Position numbers and translations under genes: made by a program
Assembly: GCF_000828635.1 (NCBI RefSeq)
Contig: NZ_AP012547.1
Span: 1,798,001 to 1,862,000 of the forward strand
DNA: 64,000 nt
Reading direction: 5' to 3'
DNA from: Sulfuritalea hydrogenivorans sk43H
Lineage (GTDB): Bacteria; Pseudomonadota; Gammaproteobacteria; Burkholderiales; Rhodocyclaceae
Notes under the pieces: generated by a model
Seen by the model: the letters and a program-made list of their open reading frames with translations, nothing else
What the model was told of the DNA's origin: nothing
The model's database searches: none
Shown: one piece after another, positions 42,429 to 50,026 of the stretch
Layout: the number at the start of each line of letters is the position of its first letter
Numbering within the stretch: the stretch's first letter is position 1

Positions 42429-43388
42429 ATGTTGAAGGTCCGCAACGTGCTTCAGCCTCATCCAGATCAATCGTTCGAACGCTTGGCTCGGCTTGATCCG
42501 ACCGGTCAGGTTGACCTGGAGGATTCCACCGCGGTCGAGGCAGCAATATGTTCGATTCTCGACCGTCAATACTCCGGCCGCTACGATGCGGATCTTCTCC
42601 GTTCCGCCATGGCCGACGTATTGCGTGCCTATCGCGGCGACTATCCTGGCTTGCTGCGCTGCGATACCCTGTATCACGACCTGCGGCACTCTCTGGAAAC
42701 CGCGTTGACGATGACGCGACTGATTGACGGCTATGGCGGCAGTCATGCTCCGGGCAGTCCCGCCGGCATCGACGCGGACCACGCCCTGCTAGGCATCCTG
42801 CTGGCTCTGTTCCACGACATCGGCTTGCTTCGGCGCGACAACGAGGCGGACCTCTGGGGACCGGAACTGACGCCAGTCCACGAAGAACGAACAGTCGAAT
42901 TCATGCAGGCTTATCTGCCGAATACGACGCTGAGCCCTTTGGTCAGCAAGTCGAAATTGATTATGGCAACCAAGTTGGTCTTTACCATCCCTGACACTTG
43001 GACTGCCGACGAACGACTTCTCGCCAGCATGATCGCCACGTCCGATCTGGTCAGTCAGATTTCCGATCGCTGCTATCTGGAAAAGTGTCGTGACTTCCTG
43101 TTTCTGGAGTTCAGTGCCTTTGGCCTGGCCGGGAAACCGGACAGTCCGTATCCGGACCGGCAAACCTTGCTGGAAAAAACACCTGCATTCGTTGAGCATT
43201 TCCTTCAAAAACGGCTGGATGAAGAGTTTCAGGGAGCGCGACGCTATCTGCGTGCGCACATGGCGGGTGCCGATCCCTGGGAAGAAGCCATCCAACGCAA
43301 CATCAGCTACCTGAAAGCGCTGCTCGACAGCGGCGACGTCGACCAGTTGCGGCGGCAGCCGAAGCCCTTCACGGGCCATACGGACTAA
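42429..43388 (+). CDS. HD-domain phosphohydrolase-like protein
   Basis: 319 residues, soluble. LYHDLRHSLET (His83, His87) and LLALFHDIGLLRRDNE (His129-Asp130) form an HD-type metal site. Downstream, PVHEERTVEFMQAYL and MIATSDLVSQISDRCYLEKC fit the rest of the fold; a TSDLVSQ-like Asp is the expected final ligand. HD proteins hydrolyse nucleotides or cyclic dinucleotides; the substrate cannot be told. The N-terminal 35 residues are unlike the family. It is a lone gene after a strong terminator. Confidence 0.8.
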   Translation: MLKVRNVLQPHPDQSFERLARLDPTGQVDLEDSTAVEAAICSILDRQYSGRYDADLLRSAMADVLRAYRGDYPGLLRCDTLYHDLRHSLETALTMTRLIDGYGGSHAPGSPAGIDADHALLGILLALFHDIGLLRRDNEADLWGPELTPVHEERTVEFMQAYLPNTTLSPLVSKSKLIMATKLVFTIPDTWTADERLLASMIATSDLVSQISDRCYLEKCRDFLFLEFSAFGLAGKPDSPYPDRQTLLEKTPAFVEHFLQKRLDEEFQGARRYLRAHMAGADPWEEAIQRNISYLKALLDSGDVDQLRRQPKPFTGHTD

Positions 43389-44005
43389 AGAACTTTGGCC
43401 AAACAGTCGAAGAAGTGCTTGGACCGTCATGCGGCAATGGGCATTCATCGAGCGAATTTATTCCGGGTAGGCATTCGCGAGTTCTCCGTTTGCGCACCTT
43501 CACAGATGCATGGCGCCGACTACTCTTCGGGCACGTTATAGATAGGAAGGTTTCCTTGCGCTGGGTTGCAGGCAGGGGTGAGGATAGGCCGCTACTCGGA
43601 CCAACAAAAGGACCAAACGTCGTGCAAACGCCGATAGCCGACGACTTCATATCGTGCAATCGCCGATATGAAGCGCTGATTAATCGCGGCGACTTGGCGA
43701 TGGGGCTCGTTGTGGAAGTTGAGGGAACGAATCGGCCCGTGTCCTCAAGGGCGTCACAGGTCGAGAAAGAGGCATCAGGGCAATAATGTCAAGAAGGTTG
43801 GGGAGGGGGGGGGATGCCCCCGCAACAACCCAAAGTCGCTTGGCAACCTAATGCCGAATCAGGTGCAGACCGCTGATGGAACAATGAAGCTTGGCTATAC
43901 TTGCCCATAGTGCTCGATCCACCCTACAACAGCAGCTGACGTCGCCAGCCATGCTCGGCTATGCAGCACTTGTGAAATTCTTGAATGACCAAGTCCGCAT
44001 AAAGC
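43389..44005. other. 617-bp region without a convincing gene
   Basis: Base composition is lower in GC than the neighbours and no frame gives recognisable protein. Two structures stand out. One is a perfect 10-bp inverted repeat CTTCATATCG/CGATATGAAG at 43645-43673 with a 9-nt loop and no T tract. The other is an uninterrupted run of nine G at 43805-43813, followed by ATGCCCCCG. The region could hold the promoter of the Crp/Fnr-type gene or a small RNA; neither is shown. Confidence 0.45.
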
Positions 44006-44806
44006 ATGAGCAGTAATCGGCGACATAACTCCGGCGGGTTGGACGACGGCCGACAAACTCACCTTGTTGCCAAGGCGAGCACGCGTGTTGCCGCAAAGGC
44101 CAAGGCGAAGGAAGAGACTCGGCCGCAGCCAACGTCGACCACCCTGCGCACCGTGCCTCTGCTGGCGGATTGTCCCGAGAGCCTGCTGAAGAAGATCGTT
44201 GCCGTTGCCGATTGGGGGCAGTACCAACCGGGTATGGAAATCACGCGCCAGAATGAGGCCCCGTGTTCGGTCTATTTTGTCGTTTCCGGCTGCGTCAAGA
44301 TCCTCCGGGGTGGCGGCTTCACAGATGTGGCGCAAGCGGCCGGACAGCAGGAAATGCGTTCGCGATCGCGCCCTCAAGTCGTGGTAGCCCTGGTTGGCGC
44401 CGGCGACATCATCGGCGAGCTGGGTGCGCTGCTCGAATGCGGACGCTCAGCCTCGATTGTGGCATTGACACCCTGCGAGATTGTTTCCATTCCTTGCGCG
44501 GATTTCCTCTCCAGCATGCAAGTCCACCCGCCGTTTGCAATAGCGGTGGCGCGCAAAATCGCACAGCGTTTGGTCGATACCAACCGGCAGGTCGAGTTGA
44601 TGCGGGGCAAGGTCGAAGACCGGGTTCAGGCCCTGAATCGCTACTGCAATTCACTGGGCCTGAATTCCGAACGCCTGTTCTCCAACGCCGAGATTGCACG
44701 CATGGTCGGTGCAAGTCGGGTCGCGGTAAGCCAGGTCGTCAACCGCTTGCGCCGTGAACGCGGCGAAACGGACCTCAAGATCAAACAATCAGCTGGCAAA
44801 CCGTAA
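44006..44806 (+). CDS. Crp/Fnr-family transcriptional regulator
   Basis: 266 residues. The first 48 residues are basic and Ala/Lys-rich (VAAKAKAKEETRPQP) and probably disordered. The cyclic-nucleotide-binding fold (about 50-175) contains GMEITRQNEAPCSVYFVVSGCVKIL and ALVGAGDIIGELGALLECGRSASIVAL. The C-terminal winged HTH has LFSNAEIARMVGASRVAVSQVVNRLRRER. No N-terminal FNR-type Cys cluster is present, so it is not an O2-sensing FNR. It lies 108 bp upstream of the type I secretion operon in the same direction and may regulate it (inference). Confidence 0.85.
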   Translation: MSSNRRHNSGGLDDGRQTHLVAKASTRVAAKAKAKEETRPQPTSTTLRTVPLLADCPESLLKKIVAVADWGQYQPGMEITRQNEAPCSVYFVVSGCVKILRGGGFTDVAQAAGQQEMRSRSRPQVVVALVGAGDIIGELGALLECGRSASIVALTPCEIVSIPCADFLSSMQVHPPFAIAVARKIAQRLVDTNRQVELMRGKVEDRVQALNRYCNSLGLNSERLFSNAEIARMVGASRVAVSQVVNRLRRERGETDLKIKQSAGKP

Positions 44807-44914
44807 AGTAGTTGACGGTTTTGCTGTTTATTCCGTTGCCATGTACTGAATTTCGATTCAGCATGCTGGCTCCGCGTCGACCGTCGCGGGCACGCCAATC
44901 CCACTGCACACATT

Positions 44915-47107
44915 ATGAGCGACTCGGGTCTGACGCTTATTGCCGAGCCGGCAGAGAGCGGCTCGTCGGCAGACGCCAAGCGCGAACCCGACACCGGCCT
45001 GATCGGCCTGGTGATGCTGGCCCGCTTCCACAACATCGCCGCCGACGCCGACCAGATTGCGCACGATTTCCGCGAATCCGGCAAGAACCTCACCGTGCCG
45101 CAGATCCTGCTGGCCGCCAAGCAGCTCGGCCTCAAGGCCAAACTGGTCGGCACCGAGCTTTCCCGGCTGCCACAGACTCCGCTTCCCGCCATGGCCATCG
45201 ACCCCGATGGCCATTTTTTCATCCTCGCCCGAGTCGATGGCGAGCAGGTCCTGATTCAGGACCCTCGCGTCGAACGCCCGCAAGTGCTTTCCGCCACCGA
45301 ATTCAGCGAACGCTGGAACGGCGAGCTGATCCTGTTCACCTCGCGGGCGTCTCTGGCCGGAGAACTCGCCAAGTTCGACTTCACCTGGTTCATCCCGGCT
45401 GTCGTCAAGTACCGCAAGCTGCTCGGCGAAGTGCTGCTGGTCTCCTTCGTCCTGCAATTGTTTGCCCTGGTCACGCCCTTGTTCTTCCAGGTGGTGATGG
45501 ACAAGGTGCTGGTCCATCGCGGCATGACCACGCTCGACGTCATCGCCATCGGCCTGCTGGTCGTCATGCTGTTCGAGGTGGCGCTCTCCGGCATCCGCAG
45601 CTATGTCTTCGCCCACACCACGAGCCGCATCGACGTCGAACTCGGCGCGCGGCTGTTCCGCCATCTGCTCAACCTGCCGCTGGCCTACTTCCAGGCACGG
45701 CGCGTGGGCGACACCGTGGCGCGAGTACGCGAACTGGAAAACATCCGCCAGTTCCTCACCGGCAACGCCATCACGCTGGTGCTGGATCTGCTGTTCTCGG
45801 TGGTCTTCATCGGCGTCATGCTGGTCTATAGCGGCTGGCTGACCTTGGTCGTGCTGATCTCGCTACCGTGCTATGTGCTCATCTCGGTCGGTATCACGCC
45901 GCTCTTGCGCGCCCGCCTGCACGAGAAGTTCAACCGCGGCGCGGAGAATCAGGCCTTCCTCGTTGAAACCATCAATGGCATCGACACAGTAAAGGCCATG
46001 GCCGTCGAGCCGCAAATGATCCGCCGCTGGGACAACCAGGTCGCCGCCTATGTCGCCGCCGGCTTTCGCACCGCGACCCTGGGCACACTGGCGCACGAAG
46101 GCGTATCGCTGATCGGCAAGCTGGTGACGCTGGTCACCATGTGGCTGGGCGCCCGGCTGGTGGTCGAGGGCAGCCTCAGTATGGGCCAGTTGATTGCCTT
46201 CAACATGCTGGCGGGGCGCGTCGCCACGCCGGTCATGCGTCTGGCGCAACTGTGGACCGACTTCCAGCAGACCGGCATTTCGGTACAGCGCCTGGGTGAC
46301 ATCCTCAACACCCGCACCGAACTCGGCAAATCTGCCGGGCAGGGCGGCCGCGCGGGCACCACGCTGCCGCCGCTGGCCGGCAAGATCGAGTTCGACGACG
46401 TGGCCTTCCGCTACCGGCCCGACGGACCGGAAGTCCTGCGCGGCATCAGCCTCGCCATCGAGCCGGGCGAAGTCATCGGTATCGTCGGCCGTTCCGGCTC
46501 CGGCAAGAGCACGCTGACCAAACTCGCGCAACGCCTCTACCTGCCCGAGCGCGGCCGCGTGCTGATCGATGGCATCGATCTGGCGATGGCCGACAGTTCC
46601 AGCCTGCGCCGCCAGATCGGCGTGGTCCTGCAGGAGAACATGCTGTTCAACCGCAGCATCCGCGACAACATTGCGCTCTCCGATCCCGGCTTGCCCATCG
46701 AAGCCGTGATGGCCGCCGCCAAACTGGCCGGCGCACACGAATTCATCCTTGAACTGACCGAAGGCTACGACACTCTGGTCGGCGAACACGGCTCGACGCT
46801 ATCCGGCGGCCAGCGCCAGCGCATCGCAATTGCAAGAGCGCTGATCGGCAACCCGCGCATCCTGATTTTCGACGAAGCCACCAGCGCGCTCGACTACGAG
46901 TCCGAACGCATCATCCAGAACAACATGAAAGCCATCTGTCAGGGCCGCACCGTGCTGATCATCGCCCACCGGCTATCGGCCGTGCGGGACGCCAACCGCA
47001 TCGTTGTACTCGATCGCGGCCAGATCGTGGAAGAGGGCAGCCATGCCGAGTTGCTGCGGCATGAGGCCGGGCATTACTCGCGGCTGCATCGGCTGCAGCA
47101 GGGATAA
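44915..47107 (+). CDS. Type I secretion ABC transporter (HlyB type)
   Basis: 730 residues. The N-terminal 130 residues form a C39 peptidase-like domain ([39 protein letters not shown]). The catalytic Cys is absent, as in HlyB, so it is a docking and not a protease domain. Six membrane helices follow (about 155-440). The ATPase has Walker A GRSGSGKS (525-532), signature [15 protein letters not shown], Walker [13 protein letters not shown] and the H-loop His in [10 protein letters not shown]. It should export the RTX protein encoded 3 kb downstream with the HlyD-type adaptor and a TolC not seen here. Confidence 0.94.
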   Translation: MSDSGLTLIAEPAESGSSADAKREPDTGLIGLVMLARFHNIAADADQIAHDFRESGKNLTVPQILLAAKQLGLKAKLVGTELSRLPQTPLPAMAIDPDGHFFILARVDGEQVLIQDPRVERPQVLSATEFSERWNGELILFTSRASLAGELAKFDFTWFIPAVVKYRKLLGEVLLVSFVLQLFALVTPLFFQVVMDKVLVHRGMTTLDVIAIGLLVVMLFEVALSGIRSYVFAHTTSRIDVELGARLFRHLLNLPLAYFQARRVGDTVARVRELENIRQFLTGNAITLVLDLLFSVVFIGVMLVYSGWLTLVVLISLPCYVLISVGITPLLRARLHEKFNRGAENQAFLVETINGIDTVKAMAVEPQMIRRWDNQVAAYVAAGFRTATLGTLAHEGVSLIGKLVTLVTMWLGARLVVEGSLSMGQLIAFNMLAGRVATPVMRLAQLWTDFQQTGISVQRLGDILNTRTELGKSAGQGGRAGTTLPPLAGKIEFDDVAFRYRPDGPEVLRGISLAIEPGEVIGIVGRSGSGKSTLTKLAQRLYLPERGRVLIDGIDLAMADSSSLRRQIGVVLQENMLFNRSIRDNIALSDPGLPIEAVMAAAKLAGAHEFILELTEGYDTLVGEHGSTLSGGQRQRIAIARALIGNPRILIFDEATSALDYESERIIQNNMKAICQGRTVLIIAHRLSAVRDANRIVVLDRGQIVEEGSHAELLRHEAGHYSRLHRLQQG

Positions 47108-47113
47108 GCGATG

Positions 47114-47530
47114 TTACGAGACCGACACCTCGACATGCCGCCCCAGTGCCCGCGCCGCCGCTTCGATCTGGTCGAGTCGCGACGCATGCCGCAGATCGAA
47201 CAGCCGATCCACCTGCGGCATGTGCCAGCCCAGGCGGCGGGCCAGTTCGGACTTCTTGATGCCCTGCTCGGTCATGGCCCGATAGACGCCCAGCTTGGCG
47301 CACTCCAAGGCGGAAGGGCGCACCGTATGCTGCCCGCGTTTTGGTTTGCTCGGAGTCGGCAAGGGTTTGCGGTCATCGACGTAGAACGAAAGCGCGGATT
47401 CAAGCGCATCGACGGCCTGAAGCAGCGCCTCGTCGGTGTCCGCGCCAAATGTAATGGCCTCCGGCACATCCGGAAAGGTCACCAACACCGTGCCTTCGTC
47501 GGGAGCCAGAATAACAGGGTAGTCAAACAT
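47114..47530 (-). CDS. hicB: HicB-type antitoxin
   Basis: 138 residues. The N-terminal partial-RNase-H fold reads MFDYPVILAPDEGTVLVTFPDVPEAITFGADTDEALLQAVDALE. The C-terminal DNA-binding HTH reads GIKKSELARRLGWHMPQVDRLFDLRHASRLDQIEAAARAL. HicB neutralises HicA and represses its own promoter. It lies 9 bp behind hicA. The stop codon is 6 bp from the end of the ABC exporter gene, with which it is convergent. Confidence 0.92.
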   Translation of the reverse strand: MFDYPVILAPDEGTVLVTFPDVPEAITFGADTDEALLQAVDALESALSFYVDDRKPLPTPSKPKRGQHTVRPSALECAKLGVYRAMTEQGIKKSELARRLGWHMPQVDRLFDLRHASRLDQIEAAARALGRHVEVSVS

Positions 47531-47539
47531 GATCTGTCC

Positions 47540-47719
47540 TCACTTCAATCCAAGCTGGCGTTTGATCGACGCCTCAAGGCCCTTGCCGAGTTCCGTAGTG
47601 CCGTGCATGGGCAGGATGGTTTGCCGGCCGTTCAGAAAAACCTTCAGATGAGACCCTTTGGCCGGCAGGAAAGTGGCGCCCTGTTGTTCCAGCCATTTCT
47701 TCATCTGCTTCGAGTTCAT
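47540..47719 (-). CDS. hicA: HicA-type mRNA interferase toxin
   Basis: 59 residues: MNSKQMKKWLEQQGATFLPAKGSHLKVFLNGRQTILPMHGTTELGKGLEASIKRQLGLK. The dsRBD-like fold and the catalytic His in KGSHLKVF are typical; HGTTELGKGLEASIKRQLGL is the usual HicA finish. It cleaves mRNA in a translation-independent way. ATG 47719 fits the family start; no Shine-Dalgarno is visible and the predicted transcript starts at about this base. In-frame ATGs at 47755/47752 lie upstream of the -10 box and are unlikely. Confidence 0.9.
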   Translation of the reverse strand: MNSKQMKKWLEQQGATFLPAKGSHLKVFLNGRQTILPMHGTTELGKGLEASIKRQLGLK

Positions 47720-47726
47720 GGGATGG

Positions 47727-47755
47727 ATACTAAACACTTCTGTTGTGTTCATCAA
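47727..47755 (-). promoter_or_regulatory. hicAB promoter with inverted repeat in the spacer
   Basis: On the minus strand: TTGATG (-35, complement of 47750-47755), a 17-bp spacer, then TAGTAT (-10, complement of 47727-47732). The spacer starts AACAC and ends GTGTT, a 5-bp inverted repeat that exactly fills it. This is a natural place for HicB repression. The site lies just upstream of hlyD, antisense to it. Confidence 0.6.
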
Positions 47756-47766
47756 GAGGCTGAGGC

Positions 47767-49224
47767 ATGACCCAAGCCCTCACCCTCCGCCTCCAAGCCA
47801 CGCTCGACCTGCTCAAGCGCTACGCCGCCATCTTCAGCCACGTCTGGAAAATCCGCAAAGACCTCGACCCGCCGCACCGGCTGCCGCATGAGGCGCAGTT
47901 TCTTCCCGCTGCCCTTGAGCTGCAGGAAACCCCAGTCTCCGCCGCGCCGCGCATCGTCGCCTGGCTGCTGATGAGCTTTGCGCTCATCGCCGTGCTGTGG
48001 GCCATCTTTGGCCAGATCGACGTGGTCGCCACGGCGCAGGGCAAGATCGTGCCCAACGAAGGCAGCAAGCTGATCCAGCCGATCGAGACCGCCGCCGTCA
48101 AGGCCATTCATGTGGTCGACGGCCAGGCCGTCAAGGCCGGGCAGGTGCTGGTCGAACTCGACGCCACCATGGCCCGGGCCGACAGCACTCGCACGGCGAA
48201 CGACCTCACCACAGCCAAGCTGCAAGCCGCCCGTGCTCGCGGCCTGCTGGCGGCCCTGACCACCGGCAAGACGCCGCGCATCGAAACGCCACTGGGTATT
48301 GGTGCAGGCATCGACGCAAGTATTGGAATTGAGCGCATCGCGCAAGAGCAGCGCATCCTCGATGGCCAGTACGGCGAATATCAGGCTCGCGTTTCGCGCA
48401 TCGACGCCGAAATCGCCAAGCGCGAAGCCGAACGGCGCTCCACCCAGGAAACCGTCAAGAAGCTCGAACAAACCGCGCCCATCGCCCGCCAGCGCGCCGA
48501 GGACTTCAAAGGACTGGTGGAAAAGAACTTCATCTCGAAACACGGCTATCTGGAAAAGGAACAGGCCCGCATCGAGCAGGAAGCCGACCTCGAAACCCAG
48601 AAGAGCCGCTTGAAGGAACTCGCCGCCGCCATCGAAGAGGCCAAGGGCCAGCGCAATTCCGCCGTCGCCGAAACCCGCCGCCTCGCGCTCGATACCCTGA
48701 ACGAAGCCGAACAGAAAGCCACCGGCTTCGGCCAGGAACTGGTCAAGTCAGACACCCGCGGAAAACTCATGACCCTCACCGCGCCGGTTGATGGCACCGT
48801 CCAGCAATTGGCCGTGCGCACCGTCGGTGGCGTGGTCACCCCGGCCCAGGCCTTGATGGTCATCGTGCCGAAAGACGACGCGCTGGAAGTCGAAGCCTTC
48901 CTCGAGAACAAGGACATCGGCTTCGTCAATGCCGGGCAGCAAGCCGAAGTCAAGATCGAAACCTTCCCCTTTACCAAGTACGGCACTATCCCCGCCAGCC
49001 TCGTCCATGTCTCGCGCGACGCCATCAATGACGAAAAGCGCGGCCCGATCTACTCCACCCGCGCCCGCCTGCAGCGCGCCACCATGCAGGTGGAAGACAA
49101 GACCGTGAACCTCTCAGCCGGCATGGTGGTGAGCGTGGAAATCAAGACCGGAAAGCGAAGGGTGATCGAGTACTTCCTCAGCCCGCTGTTGCAGCACGGC
49201 AGCGAGAGTCTGCGGGAGAGGTGA
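47767..49224 (+). CDS. Type I secretion membrane fusion protein (HlyD type)
   Basis: 485 residues. There is an N-terminal cytoplasmic segment of about 60 residues, one membrane helix (IVAWLLMSFALIAVLWAIFGQIDVVA), then the barrel-sandwich/lipoyl half-motif (GKIVPNEGSKLIQPIETAAVKAIHVVDGQAVKAGQVLVELD). A long periplasmic coiled-coil (about 135-325) follows, then the second half-motif (LTAPVDGTVQQLAVRTVGGVVTPAQALMVIVPKDD) and C-terminal beta domain. It bridges the ABC exporter to TolC. GAGGCTGAGG lies right before ATG 47767. It is separated from the exporter gene by the antisense hicAB module. Confidence 0.94.
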   Translation: MTQALTLRLQATLDLLKRYAAIFSHVWKIRKDLDPPHRLPHEAQFLPAALELQETPVSAAPRIVAWLLMSFALIAVLWAIFGQIDVVATAQGKIVPNEGSKLIQPIETAAVKAIHVVDGQAVKAGQVLVELDATMARADSTRTANDLTTAKLQAARARGLLAALTTGKTPRIETPLGIGAGIDASIGIERIAQEQRILDGQYGEYQARVSRIDAEIAKREAERRSTQETVKKLEQTAPIARQRAEDFKGLVEKNFISKHGYLEKEQARIEQEADLETQKSRLKELAAAIEEAKGQRNSAVAETRRLALDTLNEAEQKATGFGQELVKSDTRGKLMTLTAPVDGTVQQLAVRTVGGVVTPAQALMVIVPKDDALEVEAFLENKDIGFVNAGQQAEVKIETFPFTKYGTIPASLVHVSRDAINDEKRGPIYSTRARLQRATMQVEDKTVNLSAGMVVSVEIKTGKRRVIEYFLSPLLQHGSESLRER

Positions 49225-49283
49225 GCACGATGAAGCAAATTGACGAGAAAGGTACAGACATGCAAGGGAAGCGTGAATTGAAA

Positions 49284-49305
49284 AGTCGGCGCTGGCGAGA
49301 CGGCG
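49284..49305 (+). repeat. Dispersed 22-bp repeat, copy behind hlyD
   Basis: AGTCGGCGCTGGCG then AGACGGCG, 21 of 22 identical to copy 1; the next bases (ATTC) also agree with copy 1. It lies 59 bp past the hlyD stop. Confidence 0.72.
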
Positions 49306-49351
49306 ATTCGATCATGGATTCAACCAATCAATACCTGTGGAGGGTCGCTGC

Positions 49352-50014
49352 ATGAATGCCATATCGGAACCCATATTCGGAATCACATTGGGCTGGTTGC
49401 CAGTCTTTCTGATCTGGCTGCCATTAAGTATCTGGTTGCTACGAAAGATTGGTCTTGGTCTCAAACCCGGCGCTTTCAAATGGGCGGCACTGGGATTGCT
49501 CGGGCTAGTGCTCGCGGCCATTCCCGTCGGTGATGATGTCTACATCCAGTGGCACTTCAACCGGCTGTGTCGCGATGCGGGTATGCAGTACGAGAAGAAG
49601 ATCGAGGTGGACGGGTTCTACGATTCGGTGTTGAGTAGCGGGTATGAAATGGTTGAGAGGGCCGGCTTTCGCTTTGTCGAGCACCGGAAACAGGTTAGCG
49701 GCAAGCTTGAGCGTGTTGAGAGAATCGGCGGTGAATGGCGGGTAACGGAACTCGACCGTCCTACAGCGAGATACCACTACAAGTACTTGTCCCAGCATGA
49801 GCCGATTGCGTTTCGTGTGAGGAAGGTTGACATAGCAATCGTCGACACGGAAACCAACATAGTTGTCGGGCGCCAACTTATTTACACCCGGTACTCGGGC
49901 TGGCTCGACGGTCTTTGGCTGGGTTTCTTCGACGCCCGTGGAAAACAGTGTCCAACATCGGACAAACATGGCGATCTACTGACCACTGTACTCATTCCAA
50001 CAAGCAAGCAATAA
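49352..50014 (+). CDS. Two-helix membrane protein of unknown function in the RTX locus
   Basis: 220 residues. Two N-terminal membrane helices (FGITLGWLPVFLIWLPLSIWLL; AALGLLGLVLAAIPVGDDVYI) are followed by about 165 soluble residues with mixed alpha/beta character (YEKKIEVDGFYDSVLSSGYEMVERAGFRFVEHRK; IVDTETNIVVGRQLIYTRYSGWLDGLWLGFF). The soluble part probably faces the periplasm. GTGGAGGG lies 9 bp before ATG 49352. It ends 12 bp before the giant RTX gene and so is cotranscribed with it. A role in protection from, or maturation of, the lipase-like RTX protein is conceivable but unproven. Confidence 0.65.
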   Translation: MNAISEPIFGITLGWLPVFLIWLPLSIWLLRKIGLGLKPGAFKWAALGLLGLVLAAIPVGDDVYIQWHFNRLCRDAGMQYEKKIEVDGFYDSVLSSGYEMVERAGFRFVEHRKQVSGKLERVERIGGEWRVTELDRPTARYHYKYLSQHEPIAFRVRKVDIAIVDTETNIVVGRQLIYTRYSGWLDGLWLGFFDARGKQCPTSDKHGDLLTTVLIPTSKQ

Positions 50015-50026
50015 GGGGATTCAGTC

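Noticed and set aside
43415-43786. A 123-codon open frame in the orphan region
   Set aside because: No ribosome-binding site, no domain, and mixed composition unlike the other proteins here. It was treated as non-coding.
44812-44840. TTGACG upstream of the exporter gene as a promoter
   Set aside because: No acceptable -10 hexamer lies 16-18 bp downstream.
49230-49355. A 41-codon frame between hlyD and the membrane protein gene that reads through the dispersed repeat
   Set aside because: It has no clear ribosome-binding site, overlaps the next start, and about a quarter of it is the repeat itself. Chance is the simpler reading.
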